A stretch of DNA of 37,067 nucleotides, taken from positions 1 to 37,067 of the forward strand of contig CAUJET010000140.1 in NCBI GenBank assembly GCA_963169665.1. Direction: 5' to 3'. Shown one piece after another: positions 7,180 through 14,568 of this stretch. The position numbers were made by a program, and so were the translations under genes. Source of the DNA: Actinomycetota bacterium (GTDB taxonomy: Bacteria > Actinomycetota > Acidimicrobiia > Acidimicrobiales > Ilumatobacteraceae). The notes beneath the pieces are model-generated. The model did no database searches. It was given only the letters and a program-made list of their open reading frames with translations, and was not told the origin of the DNA. Positions within the stretch are counted from its first letter, which is position 1, and every line of letters begins with the position of its first letter.

Positions 7180-8604
7180 GTGCTGCACGACGACCTCGCC
7201 TACCTGTCCGCCACCGAGCTGCTGCGCCGGTTCACCGCCCGCGAGCTCTCACCGGTCGAGTTGCTCGACGCGTTGATCGACCGCATCGAGGCGTTGGAGC
7301 CGACGATCAACGCGGTGTGCGATCGACGCTACGCGGAGGCGCGGGCCGAAGCGGCACACTCGGCGGAGCGCTACCTGGGCAAGCACGGCGGGCCGCGGGC
7401 CCTCGAGGGCCTGCCGGTGGCGGCCAAGGAGGAGCACCCGATGACGGGCCGGTCGTGGACGCAGGGGTCGTTCACGCTCGCCGACGAGGTCGCCGCGTTC
7501 GACCATCCGATCATCGAGCGCATCCAGGCCGCGGGCGGCATCATCCACGTCCGGGTCACGACCCCCGAGTTCTGCTGTGCCGCCTTCTGCCACACCTCGA
7601 TGTGGGGCATCACCCGCAACCCGTGGAACACCGACTTCGCCCCCGGCGGCTCCTCGGGCGGCACCGGTGCTGCCCTGGCCGCCGGCTACGCCCCGCTCGG
7701 CACGGGCAGCGACATCGGCGGGTCGATCCGCATCCCGGCGTCGTTCAGCGGGGTCGTCGGCTACAAGCCGCCGTTCGGCCGGGTGCCGGCGCTGCCGCCG
7801 TACAACCTCGATCAGTTCTGCCACGACGGCCCGCTCGCCCGCAGCGTGGCCGACACGGCGCTGCTGGAGAACGTGATCGCCGGGTCGCACCCCTGCGACG
7901 TCGTGTCGCTGCGCAACCCACCGCAGATCCCTGCGGCGCAGGAGAGCGTCGCCGGACTGAGGATCGCCCTGTGCCTCGGCCTCGGCGACTGGCCGCTCGC
8001 CCCGGAAGTGGAGGCCAACACCCGTCGTGTCGGTGCCTCGCTCGCCGCTGCGGGTGCGACCGTCGACGAGGTGACCCTGCCGTGGACCCGCGACCAGATC
8101 TGGACCGCCGCCCAGGCCCACTTCGCCGCGATCATGGGCGCCGGCATCGCCGCGGTCGAGGCTGAACATGGCGCCGTGCTGAACGACTACACGCGTGCGT
8201 TCGCCCTGAGCATGACGAGCGAGATCTCGTACTACGAGGGACTCGAGCTCGAAGGCCACCTGTACGAGCCGCTGGGGCAGCTGTTCGAGCAGTACGACGC
8301 GGTCATCTGCCCCACCATCGCGGCCGACGGCCTCGTGGCGGGCAACCCGTATGTCGACGGCCCGTTCATGGTGAACGGCGTGGACGTGAAGCACCACATC
8401 ATGATGTGCATGACCCTGCCGTTCAACCTGTTCAGCCGGTGTCCCGTGGTGGCCGTGCCCTCCGGCCGGTCCGACAACGGCGTGCCCACGGGCGTGCAGG
8501 TCGTCGGCCGTACCTACGACGACCTCACCGCGTTCCGCGTGGCGGCCGCGGTGGAGGCGACCGGCGTCGGCTATCACGATCCGACGTGGCGCCCCTCCCT
8601 GTGA
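7180..8604 (+). CDS. Amidase signature-family hydrolase 1
   Basis: 474 aa, cytoplasmic Ser-cisSer-Lys amidase. The Lys is in VAAKEEHPMTG, the serine-rich loop is PGGSSGGTG, and the nucleophile Ser is in GSDIGGSIRIPAS. The family hydrolyses amides or related C-N bonds; the substrate is not readable. The segment WGITRNPWN before the serine loop is shared with amidase 2 at 23533, so the two are probably paralogues with related substrates. The GTG at 7180 fits a leaderless transcript; a GTG at 7174 is the alternative. It is followed by a deacylase, suggesting stepwise breakdown of an N-acyl or amide compound. Its last codons and stop are duplicated downstream (8648-8685). Confidence 0.85.
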   Translation: MLHDDLAYLSATELLRRFTARELSPVELLDALIDRIEALEPTINAVCDRRYAEARAEAAHSAERYLGKHGGPRALEGLPVAAKEEHPMTGRSWTQGSFTLADEVAAFDHPIIERIQAAGGIIHVRVTTPEFCCAAFCHTSMWGITRNPWNTDFAPGGSSGGTGAALAAGYAPLGTGSDIGGSIRIPASFSGVVGYKPPFGRVPALPPYNLDQFCHDGPLARSVADTALLENVIAGSHPCDVVSLRNPPQIPAAQESVAGLRIALCLGLGDWPLAPEVEANTRRVGASLAAAGATVDEVTLPWTRDQIWTAAQAHFAAIMGAGIAAVEAEHGAVLNDYTRAFALSMTSEISYYEGLELEGHLYEPLGQLFEQYDAVICPTIAADGLVAGNPYVDGPFMVNGVDVKHHIMMCMTLPFNLFSRCPVVAVPSGRSDNGVPTGVQVVGRTYDDLTAFRVAAAVEATGVGYHDPTWRPSL

Positions 8605-8685
8605 CCATCGCGACGCGACGATCGTCGGGTCGGTGCGCCGCGTCGACATCACGATCCGACGTGGCGCCCCTCCCTGTGACCATCG
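8573..8685 (+). repeat. 38-bp direct repeat spanning the amidase stop codon
   Basis: Positions 8573-8610 and 8648-8685 are identical over 38 bp, including the last ten codons of the amidase and its TGA. The similarity continues: ATCGTCGGGTCGGTGCG after copy 1 resembles ATCGTCGGGCCCGTGCG after copy 2, with an extra 14 nt in unit 1. This looks like a recent imperfect tandem duplication of the gene end. The second copy is non-coding. Confidence 0.9.
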
Positions 8686-8763
8686 TCGGGCCCGTGCGCT
8701 GAGTCGGCCCTCGTCGAGCCTCGGTCGGTACTGTCGTTCGATCGCAGCTTGCAAGGGGGATTC

Positions 8764-10452
8764 GTGGCTCACGATCTGATCATCCGCAACGGCACCGTCA
8801 TCGACGGCACCGGCACCGAGAGCGTCCGCGCCGACGTGGCCGTCGACGGCGACCGCATCACCGCCATCGGCGACCTGTCGGGCGAGACGGCCCGCCGCGA
8901 GATCGACGCCTCGGGCCTGCTCGTCACGCCCGGCTTCATCGACCTCCACACCCACCTCGACGCCCAGGTGGCGTGGGACCCGCTCATGACCTCCAGCTCC
9001 TGGCACGGCGTCACCACCGTGCTGATGGGCAACTGCGGCGTCACGTTCGCACCCGTGCGCCCTGACGACCGGGTGTTCCTGGCCGAGATGATGGAGAGCG
9101 TCGAGGACGTGCCTCGCGATGCGATCCTCGACGGCCTGCCGTGGGACTGGGAGACCTACCCGCAGTACCTCGACGCGGTGCAACGCATGCAGCCGGCGCT
9201 CAACATCGTCGGCATGGTGGGTCACTGCGCGGTGCGCTACCACGTGATGGGCGAGCGGTCGCTGAGCGACGAGCCGCCGACGCCGAAGGAGATGGACCAG
9301 ATGCGGGCCATCGCCGAGGAGTCGGTGGCCGGCGGTGCGGTCGGCTTCAGCACGTCGCGGATCCTGCTGCACGTCGTGCCCGACGGCCGCTACGTGCCGG
9401 GGACCCTCGCACCGCTCGACGAGTACCTGGCGATCGCCGACGGCATGAACGCGGCGGGTGGCGGCCTGTTCCAGGCGGTCAACGACTTCGCCACCAAGGC
9501 CGGCCACGAGATCACGCTGCTGCGTGAGATGGCCGGCGCCTGCGGCGACGTGCTGTTCTCCGGCGGTGTCGGCAACAACCCGAACGCGGGCTCGGGCGTC
9601 GAGATGTGGAGCCAGTTCCTGGCCGCCACCAACGCCGAGGTCGGTCGGATCACGCTCGCGTCGGCATCACGTCCGAGCGGCTCGCTGTGCGGCCTCGCCC
9701 AGATCTCGCCGGTGAAGGGCAAGCAGTGGAAGGCGTTGCTCGCGCTGCCCACGCTCGCCGACCGCGTCGCGGCCCTGAAGGACCCCGCCACCCGCGCCCT
9801 GCTCGAGGCCGAGGGCAAGGAGAAGGGCATGTGGTACGACCCCGAGCACATCTACCCGCTCGGCACCGGCCCGTCGCCCGACTACGCCGAGTCCGGCGGT
9901 GTGTCGATCGCCCGCCTCGCGGCCGACGCCGGTGTGCACCCGGTGGAGCTCGTCATCGACCGCCTCATCGCGAGCGACGGCCACGAGCTGTTCAACACCT
10001 GGTTCTTCAACCGCAACGTCGACGCCCTGCAGCAGCTGCTGGCGATGGACCACGTGTACCCAGGCCTCGCCGACACGGGCGCGCACGCCGGCCAGATCTG
10101 CGACGCCGACATGAGCACCCACTTCCTGTCGTACTGGCAGCGAGACCGCAACCTCGTGTCGCTGCCGAGCGCCGTGCACAAGCTCACCGGGCTTGCGGCC
10201 GGTGTGCTCGGCCTCGTCGACCGCGGCACGTTGCAGGTGGGCAGTGCCGCCGACATCAACGTGTTCGACCTCGACCGCCTCGCCTCCGACCACCCGGTGT
10301 ACGCCAACGACTTCCCGGGCGGCGCCGGCCGGTTGAAGATCGGCGGCCGCGGCTATGCGGCCACCATCGTCAACGGCGAGGTCGTCACCGAGCAGGGCAC
10401 CAACACCGGTGCCCGTCCCGGCAAGGTGCTGCGCGAGTTCAGTCGCGCTTGA
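8764..10452 (+). CDS. N-acyl-D-amino-acid deacylase family amidohydrolase
   Basis: 562 aa, with the typical small N-terminal beta domain (DLIIRNGTVIDGTG), the metal-binding HTHLD (~60) of the amidohydrolase barrel, GNCGVTFAPVRP (D-aminoacylase hallmark) and a long C-terminal part returning to the beta domain (LQVGSAADINVFD). Members remove acyl groups from N-acyl-D-amino acids or act on related amides and imides with zinc. The GTG at 8764 follows AAGGGGGA, a clear Shine-Dalgarno. Its position behind an amidase suggests a joint role in amide breakdown. The exact substrate is unknown, since the annotation covers diverse enzymes. Confidence 0.85.
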   Translation: MAHDLIIRNGTVIDGTGTESVRADVAVDGDRITAIGDLSGETARREIDASGLLVTPGFIDLHTHLDAQVAWDPLMTSSSWHGVTTVLMGNCGVTFAPVRPDDRVFLAEMMESVEDVPRDAILDGLPWDWETYPQYLDAVQRMQPALNIVGMVGHCAVRYHVMGERSLSDEPPTPKEMDQMRAIAEESVAGGAVGFSTSRILLHVVPDGRYVPGTLAPLDEYLAIADGMNAAGGGLFQAVNDFATKAGHEITLLREMAGACGDVLFSGGVGNNPNAGSGVEMWSQFLAATNAEVGRITLASASRPSGSLCGLAQISPVKGKQWKALLALPTLADRVAALKDPATRALLEAEGKEKGMWYDPEHIYPLGTGPSPDYAESGGVSIARLAADAGVHPVELVIDRLIASDGHELFNTWFFNRNVDALQQLLAMDHVYPGLADTGAHAGQICDADMSTHFLSYWQRDRNLVSLPSAVHKLTGLAAGVLGLVDRGTLQVGSAADINVFDLDRLASDHPVYANDFPGGAGRLKIGGRGYAATIVNGEVVTEQGTNTGARPGKVLREFSRA

Positions 10453-10483
10453 GATCCGCGCAGGGCGTGCCGATCACCTCGGC

Positions 10484-10969
10484 ATGTTCATGCCGTATCA
10501 CCACGCCTCGTCGAAGTGGCACTTCGGCACGGCCATCGGGGTGTTCCTGTTCTCGCTGCCCCTCGTGGGATTCGGCGGGGTCGCCCTGCAGGCGGCGATC
10601 GACAAGCGGTCGGGTCCGCTGACCTGGATGGGGCTCGGGTTCGTGGCCGCGGGTGCCGGATTCGCCTGGTGGGCGTGGCGGGGCTGGCTCGCCGCTCGGC
10701 GGCTGGCCGACTCGCCGAACGGCCCGTCGAGCCGGTACGGCATCCATGTCGACGGCGGGGAGGTGAGGGCGCTCAAGTACCACCCCGACGGCGACCAGGA
10801 GATCCGGTTCCGGTTGGGCGACGTCGAGCGCGCACAGTTGGGGCCGCACGGCAACAACCCCGGCTGCACGAAGGTGTGCATGCGCGACGGACGAACCATC
10901 TGGCTCACGACCCGACTGCTGAGCGGCGAGGACATGCACCGCTTGACGCAGCTCCTCGGCGCATCGTGA
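10484..10969 (+). CDS. Small two-helix membrane protein, unknown function
   Basis: 161 aa. Two hydrophobic helices lie near the N-terminus (FGTAIGVFLFSLPLVGFGGVA and WMGLGFVAAGAGFAWWAW), followed by a basic stretch and a ~95-residue soluble domain with conserved-looking blocks YGIHVDGGEVRAL and QEIRFRLGDVERAQLG. This resembles membrane-anchored proteins with a PH-like beta domain, but I do not recognise the family. ATG at 10484 is chosen; a second ATG follows at 10490. The stop overlaps the start of the next gene (GTGA), so the two are coupled. Confidence 0.65.
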   Translation: MFMPYHHASSKWHFGTAIGVFLFSLPLVGFGGVALQAAIDKRSGPLTWMGLGFVAAGAGFAWWAWRGWLAARRLADSPNGPSSRYGIHVDGGEVRALKYHPDGDQEIRFRLGDVERAQLGPHGNNPGCTKVCMRDGRTIWLTTRLLSGEDMHRLTQLLGAS

Positions 10970-11433
10970 TCGTCGGCGAGGACCGGCCGACCGCGCAGCA
11001 ACTGCGGGTGTTGGCCGCCTGGCACGACACGCTCGTCGACGATCTCGGCGTCAGCATCCTCGCGGTGTGCGAGGTGGACGTCTGGAAGCGACGTGGCACC
11101 GTGTGCTGCATCGGACGGGACGAGGACGTCCCTGGGTGTTCGTGGCTCGAGCTCCGACGGTTCTCGGCCTTCCCGGCGACGGCCGATTCCGGTGCCAGCT
11201 CATGGACCGACACGGTCGTCCTGCACGACGGGCGCGATGCCGATGGTCGGCCGCTCGACCTCGAACTCGAGTCGGCGATGCTCGACGACTTCGGCTGGTG
11301 GTGGGGCATCACCTCGTCGGCGGGCGACGAGCATCTCGTGCAGCGGGGCAACGAGGGTTTCGCCGCTCGTTACGACGCCCGCGGGGAGGTGCCGGCCGAC
11401 TGGCGGTGGATGCTCCACCCGACCGAACGCTGA
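10966..11433 (+). CDS. Hypothetical protein coupled to the membrane protein
   Basis: 155 aa, no signal peptide and no membrane segment. It begins VIVGEDRPTAQQLRVLAAWHDTLVDDLG; the middle is rich in Trp, Cys and acidic residues (CCIGRDEDVPGCSWLELRRFS) and a Trp-rich segment DDFGWWWGITSS follows. I do not recognise a family. The GTG start overlaps the preceding stop by 4 nt, so it probably works with the membrane protein. Coding potential is supported by the uninterrupted frame, codon bias and coupling. Confidence 0.6.
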   Translation: MIVGEDRPTAQQLRVLAAWHDTLVDDLGVSILAVCEVDVWKRRGTVCCIGRDEDVPGCSWLELRRFSAFPATADSGASSWTDTVVLHDGRDADGRPLDLELESAMLDDFGWWWGITSSAGDEHLVQRGNEGFAARYDARGEVPADWRWMLHPTER

Positions 11434-11459
11434 TCGCGCCGGAGCGGAGCCGGCGATCA
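11431..11459. terminator. Hairpin between convergent genes
   Basis: TGATCG and GCCGG at the left pair with CCGGC and CGATCA at the right around AGCGGA, with a small bulge. It lies between the stops at 11433 and 11457 and overlaps both gene ends. Confidence 0.5.
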
Positions 11460-12617
11460 GGCGCCGTAGGGGCGGAGCATCGCGCGGCTGATGATGTGCC
11501 GCTGGATCTCGCTCGTGCCGTCCCAGATGCGGTCGACGCGGGTGTCGCGCCACATGCGCTCGAGCGGCAGTTCGTCCATCAGGCCCATGCCCCCGAGGAT
11601 CTGGATGGCCTCGTCGGTGACGAACTGGCACATCTCGCTGGAGAACACCTTGGCCATCGCCATGTCGGTGTCGGTGGCGGTGCCCTGGGCGTCCTTCCAC
11701 GCCGCGCGCAGCGTCAGCAGCTCGGCCGCCTCGAGCCGGGTGGCCATGTCGGCGAGCTTGAACGACACACCCTGGAACTTGCCGATCTGCTGGCCGAACT
11801 GCTCGCGGGTGGCAGCCCATTCGGTGGCGATGCCGAGCGCTCGACGGGCACGGCCGACGCACACCGCTGCCACCTGCAGGCGGGTGGAGCCGAGCCACTC
11901 GTTGGCGGCATCGAAACCGCGGTGTTCCTCGCCGAGGATCTTGCTCACCGGCACCCGGCAGTCGTCGAAGTTGATGATCAGGTTGTGGTACCCGCGGTTG
12001 CTGACGCACTTGTAGCCGTCGACCACCTCGCAGCCCGGGGTGTCGAAGTCGACGAGGAAGCCCGTGATCTTCTTCTTCGGACCCTTGCTCGTCTGCTCCT
12101 CGCCGCTGGCGGCGAACAGGATGACGTAGTCGGCGAGGTCGGCGTGGCTGATGAAGTGCTTCACCCCGTTGATCACGTAGTCGTCGCCGTCGCGGACGGC
12201 GGTGCACTTCATGCCGCGCACGTCGCTGCCCGCGTCGGGCTCGCTCATCGCCATGCAATCCACCCGCTCACCGCGGATGGTCGGCAGCAGGTACTCCTCG
12301 ATCTGGTCGCCCTGGCAGGCACGCAGGATGTTGGAGGGGCGGGCGACGATGTAGTGCAGCGCGTACGAGGCCGCACCGAACTCGCGGTCGACGAGGGTGA
12401 CCCCGAAGCTGTCGAGCCCACCGCCGCCGAGCTCGGCGGGCATGTTGGCGGCATAGAGGCCCGCGTCGATCGACTTGCGCTTGATCTCCTGCACGAGATC
12501 GGGCGGCACGTCGCCGAGCCGCTCGACGAGGTCCTCGTGGGGGAAGAGTTCCTTCTCGGTGAAGGAACGCACGGTGTCGACGATCATCTGCTGTTCGTCG
12601 GACAGTTCGAACATCAT
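11457..12617 (-). CDS. Acyl-CoA dehydrogenase, with Asp at the usual catalytic Glu position
   Basis: 386 aa, full length. It has the N-terminal helical domain (FELSDEQQMIVDTVRSF), AMSEPDAGSDV in the FAD-binding middle domain, and C-terminal helices ending IWDGTSEIQRHIISRAML. In medium-chain enzymes the catalytic base is the Glu of IYEGT; here the aligned residue is Asp366. The base could sit elsewhere, as in isovaleryl-CoA dehydrogenase, or the reaction may differ. With a CoA ligase and crotonase in the window it could desaturate gamma-butyrobetainyl-CoA or a similar acyl-CoA, but this is inference from neighbourhood. AGGAG precedes the double ATG start. It is followed upstream by a 9-bp tandem repeat and the short fusion gene. 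Confidence 0.9.
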   Translation of the reverse strand: MMFELSDEQQMIVDTVRSFTEKELFPHEDLVERLGDVPPDLVQEIKRKSIDAGLYAANMPAELGGGGLDSFGVTLVDREFGAASYALHYIVARPSNILRACQGDQIEEYLLPTIRGERVDCMAMSEPDAGSDVRGMKCTAVRDGDDYVINGVKHFISHADLADYVILFAASGEEQTSKGPKKKITGFLVDFDTPGCEVVDGYKCVSNRGYHNLIINFDDCRVPVSKILGEEHRGFDAANEWLGSTRLQVAAVCVGRARRALGIATEWAATREQFGQQIGKFQGVSFKLADMATRLEAAELLTLRAAWKDAQGTATDTDMAMAKVFSSEMCQFVTDEAIQILGGMGLMDELPLERMWRDTRVDRIWDGTSEIQRHIISRAMLRPYGA

Positions 12618-12653
12618 GTGAGTGCTCCTGGGACAGGGGAGTGGTGAGTCGGA

Positions 12654-12689
12654 TCTGGCTGTTCTGGCTGGTCTGGCTGGTCTGGCTGG
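12654..12689 (+). repeat. 9-bp tandem repeat, four units
   Basis: TCTGGCTGK repeated four times (starts at 12654, 12663, 12672, 12681), one base differing in the first unit. It lies in the gap between the short fusion gene and the acyl-CoA dehydrogenase. A slippage-prone spacer is the simplest reading. Confidence 0.85.
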
Positions 12690-12734
12690 TGTGGAAACGG
12701 TCGCTGGATGCCGGTGGTCGATGGTCGGCGCGGC

Positions 12735-13805
12735 TCAGGACTTGGGTGGTGGCAGCCGCATCACGCTGCCGACCCGGGGCGGCACCGGCATCGACGCGTG
12801 GGTTGCGGCGATCGCCTGGAGCGCCTCGGCGACGTGGGGCAGGATGGCCACCGATCGGCCCGCTGCCATGTCGACGTGGACGAGCATCTGCTCGACGGTG
12901 CACAAGAGCGCGCCGGTGTCGCCGTGGAACATCTCGTGCACGAAGTGGAGTCGCTTCGCATCGACGCCGAGCACCTGGGTGGTGAACTCGATCGGCTCGT
13001 TGACGTCGACCTCGAGCACGTAGTGGATGTGCGTCTCGACCGTGTAGAAGCTGTGACCGGCCGCACGGTACGCCTCGTCGTCGCCGATGTAGCGGAACAG
13101 TGCGTCCGACGCCCAGCCCGCTGCGGTGAGGTAGGCGGCCTCGGTCATGTGGCCGTTGTAGTCGACCCAGTCGGGCTCGACATGGGTGCGGTAGAGGCGC
13201 AGTGGCGCGGCGACCTCGTCGCCCGGTCGCCACGGCGCCGCCGCCCCTGCTGCGAACCGTCGCGCCTCGTGTTCGGCGATCGCGGCGCCCGCACCGGTGC
13301 CGCTGGCCCGCAGCGCGCGCATGACGGCGAGGATCGCCGCAGGGTCGCCGTTGGTGATCTCGACCAACGCCGAACCGAGTCGCCAGCGCTCGAGCGGATG
13401 GGTCTCCGGACCGCGCGGCGCCATGCCGATCGACGCGTAGAAGTCGGCGAGGCGGGCGAAGTCGTCGGTGCGTTGCAGCTCGACGATCGGCAGGAGGTGG
13501 ATGGGTTCGTGGGCGTAGGCCGTGTCGTCGTCGGCGACGAGCGGGGCACCGTCGGGCGCGCTCGCTTCGCCGACCACCTGTGCCAGGAATGCCCCGGCGA
13601 GGACCGCCGGATCGTCGCTGATACGCAGGCGATCGAGCGACGAGCCGGGGAACAGACCGAGTCGTTCTGCCGTCGGCCACAAGTGGGCGACGTGGTCGAC
13701 GACTGTGGGATCATCGGCCACGACATCGAGACCGGATGCCAGGAATCGCGTCGTCCAGCCCGCGGCCCGTGGCCCGCTCCCGATCACGGCGACGTACATG
13801 GACAT
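12735..13805 (-). CDS. Degenerate dehydrogenase fused to hotdog thioesterase
   Basis: 356 aa. The C-terminal ~144 residues (from WVDYNGHM at 213) are a hotdog thioesterase aligning closely with the end of the carnitine dehydrogenase fusion at 14569: shared are DYNGHM, the FYTVETHI/FFTVETHI segment and DAKRL. The first ~212 residues match the same partner's dehydrogenase part only in outline: GSGPRAAGW replaces GGGVIGAGW (third glycine lost), HEPIHLLPIVE replaces HPFNPVYLMPLVE, and ~140 residues of the helical dehydrogenase domain are missing. The N-terminal part may be inactive or bind another ligand. The thioesterase would release a betaine-like acid from its CoA ester. ATG at 13805 lies 6 nt after TAGATT. 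It is divergent from tetR. Confidence 0.8.
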   Translation of the reverse strand: MSMYVAVIGSGPRAAGWTTRFLASGLDVVADDPTVVDHVAHLWPTAERLGLFPGSSLDRLRISDDPAVLAGAFLAQVVGEASAPDGAPLVADDDTAYAHEPIHLLPIVELQRTDDFARLADFYASIGMAPRGPETHPLERWRLGSALVEITNGDPAAILAVMRALRASGTGAGAAIAEHEARRFAAGAAAPWRPGDEVAAPLRLYRTHVEPDWVDYNGHMTEAAYLTAAGWASDALFRYIGDDEAYRAAGHSFYTVETHIHYVLEVDVNEPIEFTTQVLGVDAKRLHFVHEMFHGDTGALLCTVEQMLVHVDMAAGRSVAILPHVAEALQAIAATHASMPVPPRVGSVMRLPPPKS

Positions 13806-13808
13806 AAG

Positions 13809-13824
13809 CTAAATCTACATTCAG
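13809..13824 (+). promoter_or_regulatory. Operator-like dyad A3 in the tetR promoter
   Basis: CTAAATCTACATTCAG differs by one base from the CTGA-N8-TCAG pattern. TAAGCT overlaps its start (13805-13810), the same arrangement as before the BKACE operon. It lies in the 61-bp gap between the short fusion gene and tetR, the expected place for autoregulation. Confidence 0.45.
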
Positions 13825-13866
13825 GATTCGATCCCGTGCGGGTCGACCGACCCGGAAGGCCCGTGG

Positions 13867-14478
13867 ATGCCCCGTCCCCGACTCGATCACGTCCGCAAGG
13901 CACAGATCCTCTCCGCCGCTGCCGAGGTGCTGTCGGAGCGGGGGTACGCCAACACGCGGGTGGTCGACATCGCCAAGGAAGCCGGCACCAGCCCGGCTGC
14001 GATCCTGTACTGGTTCGAGGGCAAGGACGGTCTGCTCGCCCAGGCGCTCGCGCTGCGCGAGCAGGAGTTCCACGACCGGTACACCGTGCGCAGCGGATCG
14101 AAGCCGACGGGGAGCGAACAACTCCGCACGATGGTGGAGGCGATGCTCTACCACTACGACTGGGGGCTCTGGATGGAGCTCTGCGTGCTGGCCCTGCGTG
14201 ACAAGGCCGCCGCTGCCGAGCGCGATCGTATGGACCGCCGGTGGCGGGCGGCGCTGCGCCACGTGATCCGCCTCGGGCAGGACTCCGGTGAGTTCCTCCC
14301 CGGCGACGCGGACGAGACGATGTTCGTTCTGGCCGCGCTGATCGACGGGTGGGCGCCGCTGCTCGCGGTGAAGGCCAAGGGCGTCACCCGCGACCGGGTG
14401 GAGCGGGCGTGGTTGGCCGAAGCCGGCCGCCTGCTCGGCCCCGGCTTCGACACGAGCCCGCTGAAACGAACCCGCTGA
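13867..14478 (+). CDS. TetR-family transcriptional regulator
   Basis: 203 aa. The N-terminal DNA-binding domain is typical: ILSAAAEVLSERGYANTRV then DIAKEAGTSPAAILYWFEGKDGLL (helix-turn-helix about residues 28-50), followed by an all-helical ligand-binding domain. The latter would sense a pathway compound, perhaps carnitine, betaine or a CoA ester. It sits between the two dehydrogenase-thioesterase fusions and is divergent from one and convergent with the other, so it is probably the local regulator. A dyad related to those before potA, potD and the BKACE gene lies in its promoter. GGAAGG lies ~9 nt before the ATG. Its last codons (CCGCTGAAACGAAC) are repeated just after, a small 3' duplication. 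Confidence 0.92.
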   Translation: MPRPRLDHVRKAQILSAAAEVLSERGYANTRVVDIAKEAGTSPAAILYWFEGKDGLLAQALALREQEFHDRYTVRSGSKPTGSEQLRTMVEAMLYHYDWGLWMELCVLALRDKAAAAERDRMDRRWRAALRHVIRLGQDSGEFLPGDADETMFVLAALIDGWAPLLAVKAKGVTRDRVERAWLAEAGRLLGPGFDTSPLKRTR

Positions 14479-14491
14479 AACGAACCGCTGA

Positions 14492-14542
14492 CGTTCTGGT
14501 CGCGAATCCTCTGGCTCAGCGAGAAGAGTCGCGACCAGAACG
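14492..14542. terminator. Strong bidirectional hairpin terminator
   Basis: CGTTCTGGTCGCGA (14492-14505) is the exact reverse complement of TCGCGACCAGAACG (14529-14542), a perfect 14-bp stem with a 23-nt loop. It lies between the convergent tetR and carnitine dehydrogenase genes. Confidence 0.8.
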
Positions 14543-14568
14543 GACTGGACGGGTGTGCGCCGTCCGGG

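Noticed and set aside
7249..9507. A minus-strand frame of 752 codons antisense to amidase and deacylase
   Set aside because: Both plus-strand genes have full catalytic motifs; the antisense translation has none and shows shadow composition.
12654..12689. CRISPR-like array
   Set aside because: Units are only 9 bp with no spacers. No cas genes or longer regular repeats occur in the window.
12622..13023. A plus-strand frame with LVW repeats as a membrane peptide gene
   Set aside because: The repeats come from the non-coding 9-bp tandem array, and the rest is antisense to the short fusion gene.
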